This document shows positions 1 to 9,074 of a DNA stretch of 64,000 nucleotides, one piece after another. Source of the stretch: Lateolabrax maculatus (Eukaryota > Chordata > Actinopteri > Acropomatiformes > Lateolabracidae); contig CM062218.1 of NCBI GenBank assembly GCA_031216445.1, positions 19,629,501 through 19,693,500 on the forward strand, in the 5' to 3' direction. The position numbers were made by a program, and so were the translations under genes. The first letter of the stretch is position 1. Every line of letters begins with the position of its first letter. The notes under the pieces were generated by a model. That model made no database searches. It was not told the DNA's origin and worked only from the letters and a program-made list of their open reading frames with translations.

Positions 1-225
1 GTACTAATGATGAGGCCTGAAGCCTCTTTGATGATGTTATGAATGATTTTCATACCTGTGCCTCCTAAAGTCAACTTCATCTCAATAATAAAGAAAAGAA
101 ATCAAAGCACTTTAACTTAACAAGTGATATTACATGAATAAACAGGTATATCATATGTGAGCTAGAATACATTACCTCCTGTGTCTTTATATAAAGACTC
201 CTGTAAGTCAGAATCTTGTCCTCAC

Positions 226-390
226 CTTTTCTCCCACATGATGTGAATGGCAGGAGCTCAGGTGGTAGAGCGGCTCCTACGTTCACTTCACGGTTATTGT
301 TTCTGTTTTTATCCCTGGCTCCTTCTATCAGCATGAAGCCACTGAACCTCAGGCCAGCATGGCACATGTAGGAGCCAGTTGAGATATTTC
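226..390 (-). pseudogene. Candidate minus-strand exon, unrecognised
   Basis: On the minus strand a frame is open from a stop near 390 to a GTGAGG splice donor at 225-220, after the codons for TSCGRK. The peptide begins NISTGSYMCHAGL. The homologous places in units 1 and 2 are partly deleted: unit 1 lacks about 97 bases and unit 2 lacks most of the exon. No acceptor in a matching frame is obvious, and the family is not recognised. It may belong to the same minus-strand gene as the candidate exons near 12.3, 14.0 and 22.0 kb. Confidence 0.2.
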
Positions 391-504
391 AGTCACCTCA
401 ACACCTCAGCTGGCTCCTGTCGACACAAAGGAGCAGAGACAAAGATGGACCTGGATCAGCAGGAGGGTCCCTCTCCTGAAACCAGGCCTGGGAGGACAGG
501 CTGT

Positions 505-585
505 CTATCTCCTATATTTCTGATGATAGAGTTGTCCCGGCACAGGTAGTACTGGAGAAGTTAGGGTCCCATCAGCTGCTGACTC
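505..585 (-). pseudogene. Candidate terminal exon fragment, unrecognised
   Basis: On the minus strand a pyrimidine-rich acceptor ending TTCTTAG (586-592) is followed by 26 open codons starting ESAADGTL and a TAG stop at 507-505. The homologue in unit 1 lies near 12800-12890. Support is only an acceptor plus a short frame, so this could be chance. Confidence 0.15.
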
Positions 586-762
586 CTAAGAAGGATGAAG
601 TGTGAGTTGGACTCGTCCCCCGTAGTGTCGTCTCACTCCTCTTATGTCACCGACTGTACACTGACGACTTCAGGGATGAAGCTTTTCATTCATCTATCAC
701 AGTCTCAACTGAAGGAGGTTCTCACTGCTCTGCAGCATGCCAACTCCTTATGTTTTTAGTTC

Positions 763-800
763 CTTCCTCCTCCTCCTCCTCTCTCTCTCTCTCTCTCTCT
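763..800. repeat. TCC/TC microsatellite, unit 0
   Basis: A short TCC run passes into about ten TC dinucleotides. The homologues at 13040-13080, 33269-33310 and 51929-51970 differ in run length or interruptions. This is typical of slippage. Confidence 0.8.
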
Positions 801-1325
801 GCCCCCCCTTGTCGTCTTCCCTGACAGGCTCATATTAGATAAGACCCGCCTTCTTGACATTTGGCAACCAATCAATAGGACAAGTAACTACCATGTGACC
901 GTGACATTATTTTTATGGATAATAATTCTAATTTTAATACATACTTTATTTAATTATGGTATAGTAGTTATATATATTATACTGTTTTTTTTATTTTAGA
1001 AGAATAAAATATGAAATTTATTATATTAAATTATATTATATTTAGGATGCCAGGACTATCTTGGGCTTTGCCAGCTCTGCTGGACACAAACAGCAGCCCT
1101 CAAGGCCACAAAGTGAGAATCCAGCCTTTAGATACAGAGAGGCCCTGGTGCAAGACGCTACCGAGGGCCTCGCCAGCCCTGCCAGACGCAAAGGCTACGA
1201 AGAAAAATCCAGCCACCAGACGTGACTGTTTCCAGATGGACGACGATCCTAATCTGAGTCACTGTCATCAAACCACCTCGGCTTCCTGGCCGAGGCCAGA
1301 AGTCGGCTCCTCAGGGCTTTCCTCT

Positions 1326-3180
1326 CACACCATGGATGATGTGTTGAAATGTAATTTCTTTGTAAAAGCATGATTTGTTATAGAATCAATCACATCAAAT
1401 CCTTCACATCAGTCCAAGTTCCTCGGACTGCTCCTGCAACCTGCTTAGGGTTCCAAGGATCAGCCCCTTGAACAGCGATTATGATTAGTGTAAAGGCTGA
1501 TTCAGCAGCACTTTGAGGTTCGACTACTTCTACATACTTTCAGACACAGACTTTATTTAAACTTTAAATGGGTCACAAGACTATAAAAGTTTATCATGTC
1601 TTTCAGCTTTTCCAGTGTTTAACATTTCAGCTTCTAGGTTTTCCAGCATTGCAGTGCAATACATTTGAGCTTTCAGTTTTTTCAGGCAAATTTATTTTGG
1701 ATTCTGCATTTTCAGCAATGTTTTGCTATTTATTTCAGCTGCAAGCATTCACACAGATCTTCTACAGGAAATGCATTTTCTGGTCCTATATATAAGGACT
1801 TATTAGCATCACTTGTACTGACAGCTGAACTGTATATATTATACTTACACTTATACCTGCACTGCCTACTGTAACTGCTGCATGTGTTCATACTGTTCAT
1901 AATGTATATATATATCTCCTGTACTCTGTGCAATGAGAGAAAAGTTTCAGGAACATAAGAACAATGATGAGACTTGTTTTCCACTATCAGTAGTTCTGAA
2001 AAAAAAAAAAAAAAATTACTGGTACTGAAAAATCAAAAAAAGCTAATAAGTTTTAAGTTTTTTTTAAGTTTTTAAGTATAAAAGGTGAAATCTACTTGGT
2101 ATAAACATGTCCTGAGTTTTGGCATTGCAGTTCCCATCATGCATTGGGTGAAGCAAGCAGGAAGTATGTTACCATGCAGCAGGTGGGCGATGTTTTTACA
2201 TTTTTATTTAATAGACAACATGAAGAGTCGTGATGCATCAGCTACTGCAGTTCTTGTTTGCTCCGTAACCATGGAAACATCCAACTCTCAGCTGGATCAG
2301 TGTTAATGCTGAAGAAAACACCTAAACATGATGGTTGTGAGGCGAGACAGAGTCAGAGTTACAGTTGGAGCGTCTTTAGCTTCAGTAATTTGACGTATTT
2401 CTGAGTTAAACAGAACACGTGGACGTAGTTTAATTAGGAGAGGGATTTAAATCAAATCTTTCACCTGTGATTGGATAGCTGAAGGTGGGCCTGGCTCAGT
2501 GAATACAGCTGGATATGGAGCTGTGGAGGAGCTGTTGGCCTTCACCCACACCTCCTTCATCCTCACTGTGAGATGAGTGACAAATGAACAATTTAAACTT
2601 TTTTAGAATTTTATTACTATGGAGTTTGTTTCTCTGTCGGGTCAAAATACCCATGAGCCTTGGCTTCTGTTGCTATGGAGAGCAAGGTGTGAATCATAGC
2701 CGCGGTGAATTTAAAATACAGCTACAGCTGCTGAATTCATCCAAAACTGACCCAGAATCAGAAGTGAATACATTTTAAATGCAGATTATAGGGTAATCAG
2801 TTTCCCAACAGTTTAATCTTTAGCTTTAATCCACAATGAGGAGTTTCAACCAGGAGAGTTTCATGCAGATCCAAACTATAGAAGAGCTTCAACTGCAGTC
2901 AGCTGACATTGTCCATGAGAGGAAAAATGAATGAATTTCAGGACCCTGGAATAACTCCTCCCACTTTTCAGCTCTACAGGAAATGAAAAAAAAAAATCTG
3001 TCAGAAGGCAGCGGAATGGAAGCAGCGCTTTGATGCTGGATTCTAGAACTCACAGAACACCAGTAAGTAGACCTCAGAATCCCAACAGGGTCACATTATC
3101 TCCTGTCAACTGCAAACAAGTGTCGTGTACCACAGTCAAGTAGGATCTACTACAGAGACCATCTTCACACAACCACAGTC
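1326..3180. other. Noncoding, upstream of coiled-coil copy 1
   Basis: No gene is recognised. The stretch matches 22513-24499 with small indels (unit 1 has a longer poly-A near 2000). A consensus splice donor GTAAGT lies at 3063-3068, about 320 bases before the coiled-coil ATG. The coiled-coil gene could therefore have a 5' untranslated exon here. Confidence 0.5.
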
Positions 3181-3380
3181 TACCACAGACCACTACAGTC
3201 TACCACAGACCACTACAGTCTACCACAGACCACAACAGTCTACCACAGACCACAACAGTCTACCACAGACCACTACAGTCTGCTACAGACCACTACAGTC
3301 TGCTACAGACCACTACAGTCTGCTACAGACCACTACAGTCTACCACAGACTACTTCAGTCTACCACAGACTACTTCAGTC
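3181..3380 (+). repeat. 20-base minisatellite, 10 copies (unit 1)
   Basis: Ten head-to-tail copies of a 20-base unit read taccacagaccactacagtc, with variants tgctac and cacaac. Units 2-4 have eight copies. The unit is not a multiple of three and contains no stop in any frame, so translation through it cycles all three frames. It ends seven bases before the coiled-coil ATG. Its CCACAG and CTACAG trinucleotide contexts resemble weak splice acceptors. Confidence 0.9.
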
Positions 3381-3386
3381 TTCGAC

Positions 3387-4853
3387 ATGCCTTTTCACTT
3401 TTCTACAGACAGGGCCTTGGAACGAAGGTTGAACGCAAAGAAAAGGGTGAGAGTTGCTGACGATGTTCCTCAGGGCCGTCCAAAACCCCCCTCAGACATC
3501 GAGCGTCTGAAAGACGCTCTTGATAAAGCTCACCAGGAGAACTGTCTCCTGAAAGAGCAAGTAAACAACATGTCGCACCATGCCTTGTCCTTTGACAATT
3601 TACTGATTGAAAACAAGGACAGTAAACAGCAAATAGCTCAGCTGGAGGAGCAGATCCAGCATCTGAAGAATGGCTTTGAGAATGCTCACAAGGAGAAAAG
3701 TCTCCTGATAGAGCAAATACACAGCATGTCGCTTCACGCCTCCTCCTTAAACAAATTACTCGGTGAAAAGGAGACAGATAAAGAAGAAATAAGCAGGCTG
3801 GAGCAGCTTCTACAGACCAGGGAGAGTCAGTTTGAAGCTGAAGACAAAAAGAGCCAGGAGACCATTACAAAGTACAAGGAAGAAATCTCCCACGTCAAGA
3901 ACAGTTTCCAAATCCAGATTGAGCAGCTGGAGATCCAGCTGCACCTCAACAAGAAGGAGTACATCGACCTGGCAGCAAGATTTGAGGCAGATAAAAAACA
4001 ACATGCAGAGCAAAACGCCAAGGCCGTGTCAGAGAGCCAGAACAGCATCATGCTGCAGAACGAACTGCAGAATAAACTGAAGCAGAGAGACGATGAAGTC
4101 CTGAATCTCAAGAAGGACAACGACAAACTCTCCCAGAGGCTCACAGAGGCCACAAACCATCTGTGGAGCAACGGACAGGAATTTCTCCAGAGCGACAAAG
4201 CTTGGCAGACGAAATACCAAGCTCTGCAGGAGAAGTTCAGACAGGACCTGGCTGAGAAAGAACAGAGCTGGGAGACACGAGTACAAGAGGTGGAGGAGGA
4301 GAAGAACGAACTGGAGCTCTGTCTGAAAGAAGAGAAGAGCAGACACTTCTGGTCTCGCAGGGACAACACAAAGACTGGACAGACAAAGGTGGAGGAAAAG
4401 ACAAGTGAAGGAGATGAGATGAAAAAGAAAGAAAAGGAAGAGAGAGTGGAGATGAAAAACAAAGAAAAAGAAGAAAAGACTGAGATGAAAAAGAAAGAAA
4501 AGGAAGAAAAGAGGGAGATGAAAAAGAAAGAAAAGGAAGAGAAGGCAGAGATGAAAAAGAAAGAAAAGGAAGAGAAGAGGGAGATGAAAAAGAAAGAAAA
4601 GGAAGAAAAGTTGGAGATGAAAAAGAAAGAAAAGGAAGAGAAGGTAGAGATGGAAAAGAAAGAAAAGGAAGAGAAGACAGAGATGAAAAACCAAGAAAAA
4701 GAGGTGAAGACAGAGATGAAAAAGATGGAGAAGAAGGGTTTTATGAGCTGGATGCACAAGAAGAAGAAGTGCGACAGCGACAGTGAGGTGGAGGAGGCTG
4801 CTGGTTGTTCGTCTCAGGTCGGACAACAGCAGCTCCCTCAACCTCCCCCCTAA
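3387..4853 (+). CDS. Coiled-coil, Lys/Glu-rich protein, copy 1 (488 aa)
   Basis: The frame runs from ATG at 3387 (G at -3) to TAA and is intact. A basic N-terminus (residues 1-36) is followed by predicted coiled coil from about 37 to 320. Within this a 52-residue internal repeat starts at A48 and again at A100 (AHQENCLL / AHKEKSLL). Residues 344-450 hold ten hendecad (11-residue) repeats of the type EMKKKEKEEKx, highly charged. The tail from 451 begins GFMSWMHKKKK and ends in QLPQPPP. There are no signal peptide or membrane segments, so a cytosolic or cytoskeletal scaffold is plausible but inferred. I do not recognise the family; resemblance to trichohyalin or golgins may reflect composition only. 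Residues that differ from copy 2 are Q85, E301, H320 and G342. The gene could be intronless or have a 5' untranslated exon ending at the donor at 3063. Confidence 0.6.
   Translation: MPFHFSTDRALERRLNAKKRVRVADDVPQGRPKPPSDIERLKDALDKAHQENCLLKEQVNNMSHHALSFDNLLIENKDSKQQIAQLEEQIQHLKNGFENAHKEKSLLIEQIHSMSLHASSLNKLLGEKETDKEEISRLEQLLQTRESQFEAEDKKSQETITKYKEEISHVKNSFQIQIEQLEIQLHLNKKEYIDLAARFEADKKQHAEQNAKAVSESQNSIMLQNELQNKLKQRDDEVLNLKKDNDKLSQRLTEATNHLWSNGQEFLQSDKAWQTKYQALQEKFRQDLAEKEQSWETRVQEVEEEKNELELCLKEEKSRHFWSRRDNTKTGQTKVEEKTSEGDEMKKKEKEERVEMKNKEKEEKTEMKKKEKEEKREMKKKEKEEKAEMKKKEKEEKREMKKKEKEEKLEMKKKEKEEKVEMEKKEKEEKTEMKNQEKEVKTEMKKMEKKGFMSWMHKKKKCDSDSEVEEAAGCSSQVGQQQLPQPPP
4416..4736 (+). repeat. 33-base coding minisatellite (hendecads), copy 1
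   Basis: Nine full 33-base units and one partial unit encode the EMKKKEKEE repeats of the coiled-coil protein. The + strand is almost pure purine here. Repeat number is the same in all four gene copies. Confidence 0.85.
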
Positions 4854-4856
4854 CCT

Positions 4857-5115
4857 CTCCACCCCTCCTCTGTCTCCCTCACCCCGTCCCTCTTTCCACC
4901 CTCCATCTTCCTCCATCTCCCTCACCCCCTTTTAACACCCTCCTCCATCTCCCTCACCCCGTCCCTCTTACCATCCTCCTCCATCTCCCTCACCCCCTAT
5001 TACCACCCTCCCTCCATTCCCTCCTCCACCGTCCTCCAGTTCCCTCACCCCCTCTTACCACCCTCCATCCATTACCCCCTCCATCTCCCTCCCACTCACC
5101 TCCACCCCCCGCCCC
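4857..5115. repeat. Pyrimidine-rich minisatellite, copy 1
   Basis: Imperfect repeats of about 28-40 bases are built from ctccatctccctcacccc and accacc motifs, starting at the stop codon of the coiled-coil gene. The minus strand has many runs of three or four G and could form G-quadruplexes. The + strand changes abruptly from purine-rich (to 4736) to pyrimidine-rich. Long proline-rich or glycine-rich open frames through it are compositional. Confidence 0.8.
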
Positions 5116-5118
5116 CAT

Positions 5119-5268
5119 GGGCAGCACAGTGGTCAGCGCTGCAGCCTCACAGAAACACCTCCATCTTGTTTCTGTGTGGAGTTTGTATGTTCTCCCTGTG
5201 TCTGCGTGGGTTTTCTCCTGGTACTCAGGTTTCCCCCACAATCCAAAGACATTCAAATTCGGCTAATC
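5119..5268. repeat. Interspersed teleost-type repeat fragment, copy 1
   Basis: Sequence resembling a repeat I recall from many fish genomes: a cagcacagtgg start, then tgtggagtttgtatgttctc, then gtgggttttctcc and cccccaca...ccaaagaca. The 3' part decays into catcaaat-type simple sequence. It lies in the presumed 3' untranslated region of the coiled-coil gene. I cannot name the subfamily with certainty. Confidence 0.5.
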
Positions 5269-7043
5269 CAAATACATCCAAAATCAAATACAATCAAATA
5301 AACAATCAGTCAAATAAAAGTTCAATCACAGTTCTGCATATGTCTGCCTTTTTGAATAAACACATAGAGTATAAATACAGTTGTATGACATTATGGTTGG
5401 TATCTGTCATTATACTGACAGCATTCACTCTATTGTTCTTTCAATCTTTATTATTATTCTGTACGTTTTTTGGTGGACTACTACTCCTGTATACTGTCAG
5501 CTACAGAAACCTGACAAACGACAAAAACTGACATTAATGTTGTGTTTAGATTTTTTGTACCTCTGCAACATTTTATTATTTATTACTTATTATTAACACT
5601 TGTGTGTTTGCCACAAATGTCATGTTGACTTGCAATTCTTCAACCACACCACTGGGATGCAGCAAAGACTCCTGATTCCACATACACTCATCTTAACCGT
5701 AAACTCCACCAGCAACAAGGCAGGAAAACTTTGAACTAAAACATTTAAAACAAACAGGTGTTTGCAAGTGTATGAATGCAGGAGGACAAAACAAAGACGG
5801 TATCATTGCAGGGCTGTTTTCTGTTCCAATTGTTCATTATTAATACGTGTACTGTAAACATTAGTGGGGACAGGACTTTTAATGCCAATGTTGATACCTT
5901 TAAACAAAAATGTCAAGAAGAGACACACAGTGTACCCACTGTGCTTGGCGCGGCTGTAGGATGAATGATGTCATCAGATGGCGCCATGCCTTCAGAGTAG
6001 AGGAGCCAGCTGAAGATGGAACCACAGACTGTATATGAGGATGAAACTCACACTATATGAACCCAGGTCACAAGAATTAACAACGTGGAAGTGCCTTAGC
6101 CAATCAGATGGCAGGGCCGCAGCACAGCAGGCTGCTGGACAGCATACGGCAGTCAGACGCTGGGTGACAGTGTAGGGAGAGGGCTTCCTGCGGAGTGGAA
6201 AAACACTAAAAACACTGTAGTAGTGAAACGTGTAACATAACAGAGAGAAAAATAGAAAATAAAAAAAACATGGTTGGCCTGCAGATGACCTGATGGAGTA
6301 GGAGGCAGCAGAGTAGGCCACGCCACTGCAGAATAGGCCGTGCCACTTAGGTAACGGTACATGGTGGTTAGTAGAAGGACCTGATAAGGACTGGCGACGC
6401 GGCTCCAGGTAAGCATGAGATCATGCTTGACCGTTATCTGACCTGCTGTAGCTGTCAGTTTTTAAAAAAATGAGCTGGAATCAAAAACAGGACACAGGTG
6501 TAAAGACCTGCCCCGTGACACAGAGGAAGCCCCGGAATAAAAAGAAATCAATAAATGCTGCGCCACGAGGCGCTAGGCTAAGAGCTAACAACATTAGCAT
6601 TAGCTGATAGCCAACTGATGTAGAGAGAAACTGAAGAACGGAAAGAAGAGAAACGTGTCAGTTTTCTCTTTGGCTGCTGAAGCTATTCAACTGTTTGAAA
6701 CTGAAGCAACATGAGTTATGTTTCCTCAGGCATTTGATTTCACTGGTCTAGTGAATCTAATTAAAAATGAATAGAAGACAATATTTTGTCAAGTTAACAC
6801 TAGTTTGTAAATCATGTATCATTGTCTTTCTTTAATTTAAAAAGTGTATACGATGTTAAGTTAAAATAGAAATCTTTGAAGTGAAGAGCTAAGAGCCAAG
6901 AACTGCCGACCTTACCCCAAGTACATCTGTTTGGTGCAAAGTTGTGCAAATTATGCTTTAATACTGCAAATGATAATGCCCAACATTTCCCTCTTGAAGT
7001 GGTCAATACAGTCAAACATAACTTTTATCCATGGCTTCAAGTT
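5269..7043. other. Noncoding, unit 1
   Basis: AT-rich sequence. A polyadenylation-like AATAAA at 5355-5360 is the best candidate for the end of the coiled-coil transcript. Short open frames near 5166-5531 and 5992-6416 show no family features. No gene is recognised. Confidence 0.4.
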
Positions 7044-7165
7044 GGATATGGAACTGTGTCGTACTTGAGACTGGAAAAGGATCATAAGGTACATGCTGCA
7101 TTTCTATTGGGAAAGGCTGGAGTGGCTCCCTTAAGCAGATTACAATTCCTCGACTGGAACTAACA
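7044..7165 (+). mobile_element. BEL/Pao LTR retrotransposon pol scrap, copy 1
   Basis: A frame containing GYGTVSYLR and AAFLLGKAGVAPL matches the conserved segment after the reverse transcriptase in BEL/Pao polyproteins. The family's PRLEL motif follows, but in the +1 frame, so one base has been lost near 7130. Only about 120 bases are recognisable, with no LTRs identified. It is dead and present once per full unit. Confidence 0.65.
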
Positions 7166-7756
7166 AATTGAGCATTAGTTCAGGCAGGCCGCGGAGTCAA
7201 GCTCAGCTCGATGTCCCAGCTACATCAGCTGACCATTGCAATCCAGGAGCCACATCAGCTGATGGATCAGCTGATTCCCTTCTACGCATCTATTGGCGAT
7301 CTCATTCAGCGCGCCCTATTTAAGCTGCTTCAGCCTGCCTATCCTAGCTGCTTCCTCTGCAAGCTGCTTCACAAGCTTGTCAATGTGAGAATGACCAAGC
7401 TGTCAGCTACCTGCCTCAACTCCCCTGCTGCTGGTATGTCGATCCCCGACCACCATGAGTGCATCACGGACTCACCGCATCAGCAATCTGAAGCAGAGGA
7501 GCTATTCGTGTCGGAAGGTTACGCTGCTCCCGCACCTCCGCTGTCGTCCAAGGAGCATGAGCCCCACCTCCAGCAGCCAGCTCCGCGGACCAGGAAGATG
7601 CCACCATCTTGTTGCCTTATCCAACATCCAGTCATCGCTTGCCACAATTAACTCCAGAATCAAGCCCTGGAGTCCGACTCAGAGGCCTCAGCAACACGTT
7701 TTTTCTGACCACCGCCGGACTGCTTTCCTCCTCGGTCGCAGGGCTTCTGCCATAAT
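7166..7756. other. Unrecognised, open in two frames, unit 1
   Basis: Two overlapping open frames (about 146 and 132 codons) lie here, neither recognised. A CTATTTAAG TATA-like string is near 7317. Position beside the BEL/Pao scrap suggests retroelement noncoding sequence, but I cannot show LTR ends. Confidence 0.25.
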
Positions 7757-8217
7757 CCCTTTTCACACAGGCACTGCTACCCTGAAATTATTATATTCCG
7801 GTCACGGTATATGTGTGAGCGCAAAGGTCCGCGTCAGTCGGAACAGACTTTAACCGGCCAGCTCCCGAGTACAAGTCCAGGTGAGCAGGCAATTCGACAA
7901 TTCACACGAGAGTGTGGGTGTGTCGACTTCCAGCAGTCAGCGGCTGTGTTTTTAGAAATGCAGATGTGCTGATTAAATGCAGCAACTAAAAGCTGCATAG
8001 TTTTGACGCTCCACTGCAAAGTGCTAACAGGAGAGAGGACTTCCTGTAAAATAAAGGTTTTATTTCTGGTAAAAATCTTAAAAACACTGAAATACAACCG
8101 CAGTGAAGTTTTGCATCACGTCCTGCCTCCTGCACCCCTCGGCTAAACCAGACGGACTATTTCCAGTATGTGTGTGCAGACACGACAATCTCCTGCTGTA
8201 CTGCATGTGTGAAAGGG
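7757..8217. mobile_element. MITE-like element, copy 1
   Basis: Imperfect terminal inverted repeats: cccttttcacacaggcactg at the left end, and the reverse of ctgcatgtgtgaaaggg at the right end. The element is about 460 bases with no coding capacity. The TTTCACACNNGCA ends recall nonautonomous hAT or Harbinger elements of fish. The target duplication is not clear. Confidence 0.4.
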
Positions 8218-8747
8218 CAACTCATAGTACAGATCTGATTGTCCGGACTTCATATGTGAAAGCGGCTATAGGCTGTATTTAAAAATAAATAAATAAGGGT
8301 GGAAGTAGCAGTAGCCTCTGCAACGTCACCCGTTGGCTCGTGAACGTCCGTTTTTAAGCTGGAAGTCGGAGATTTGGCCGTCACCATCTTGGTTTTGGGA
8401 ACAGAAGTGATGTTAGTCTGATAAGAGAGCAGCTGCCTCTATCCTGATCAGTGGTAATGTCAATCACACGGTAGCCCCGCCCTATGGCATGTTCTGCCGT
8501 TTATTTCCATCTAAATATGACCATAATTTAAAAATGAATATCCTGCTGTACCGAAGAAGACTCAAAACTAACGATTAAGACCATTAACTCAATCGAAGAA
8601 ATGTTTACTGAGGAAATAAATCAAGTGAGAAGTCGTGTCATTTCTCATTGACCTCAATACAATCTTGTCTTTGCAGCCAGTGGAGTCGCCCCCTGGTGGC
8701 ATTTGACTCACACAGCCTCAGTCACTTACTCACCTCGTCCACTGTGA
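8218..8747. other. Noncoding, repeat-like, unit 1
   Basis: It contains an AATAAATAAATAA run (about 8281-8295), a ccgtcaccatcttggtttt string (8380-8398) and a ccagtggagtcgccccctgg string (8679-8698). The last two recall common fish interspersed repeats. No boundaries could be set. Confidence 0.3.
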
Positions 8748-9074
8748 GTGTGCGTCTCTGTGACATCAGCTAAACATCTAGCTGGCTCATCATGTCTTAT
8801 TCTAAGCTGTATGCTCAGTAGTAAATGGTTGAAGCCGTTTACTGGAGATGATACACTGTCATACTGCCTGTATGGTAAGGCTGACTTCTACCCCAAACTT
8901 TGTGATATTAAAAAACACATGACAACTCAAAAACATACTCAAAAGGCAAAGCCCTATAACAGTTCCACCCAAAGAAAGTTGCCATTAATGAGTAAAAAAA
9001 AGGCTGAAGCTGCAACGTTATTCCTCTCTCCTACAGCGTCCATTACAATTTTGCAAATTAATTTTGCAAATTAA
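8748..9074 (+). pseudogene. BED/hAT-type zinc-finger remnant, copy 1
   Basis: The core is KWLKPFTGDDTLSYCLYG, then DFYPKLCDIKKHM and KHTQKAKPY. It resembles the N-terminal zinc finger of domesticated hAT-like proteins, in which C-x2-C is followed by a K-H-x4/5-H pair. The second cysteine is glycine here (CLYG), so metal binding is probably lost. The rest of such a gene is absent. There is no convincing start. Confidence 0.45.

Larger units (their letters stand above)
1..1325. repeat. Tandem array, tail of unit 0
   Basis: This stretch aligns with 12394-13590 of unit 1 and with about 32812-33840 of unit 2. At 1325 it jumps to sequence equivalent to 22513. Unit 0 therefore lacks the roughly 8.9 kb that in unit 1 carries the acidic exon, the Penelope scrap, the Harbinger pair, Tc1 and the minus-strand promoter. 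Its AT-rich part (about 955-1050) resembles unit 2 more than unit 1. It keeps about 97 bases (near 313-450) that unit 1 has lost. Confidence 0.85.

Noticed and set aside
1568..1984. Small overlapping frames on both strands near 1.6-2.0 kb
   Set aside because: AT-rich, low-complexity translation with no conserved feature beyond the duplication itself.
3181..3380. CRISPR array
   Set aside because: The 20-base units are contiguous with no spacers, and the genome is eukaryotic.
3827..4925. Antisense frames of about 300 codons rich in Phe/Ser or Leu
   Set aside because: They are shadows of the Lys/Glu-rich purine tract and mirror it in every copy.
4805..5266. Proline-rich 153-codon + frame
   Set aside because: It is a compositional open frame through the pyrimidine minisatellite, overlapping the real stop codon.
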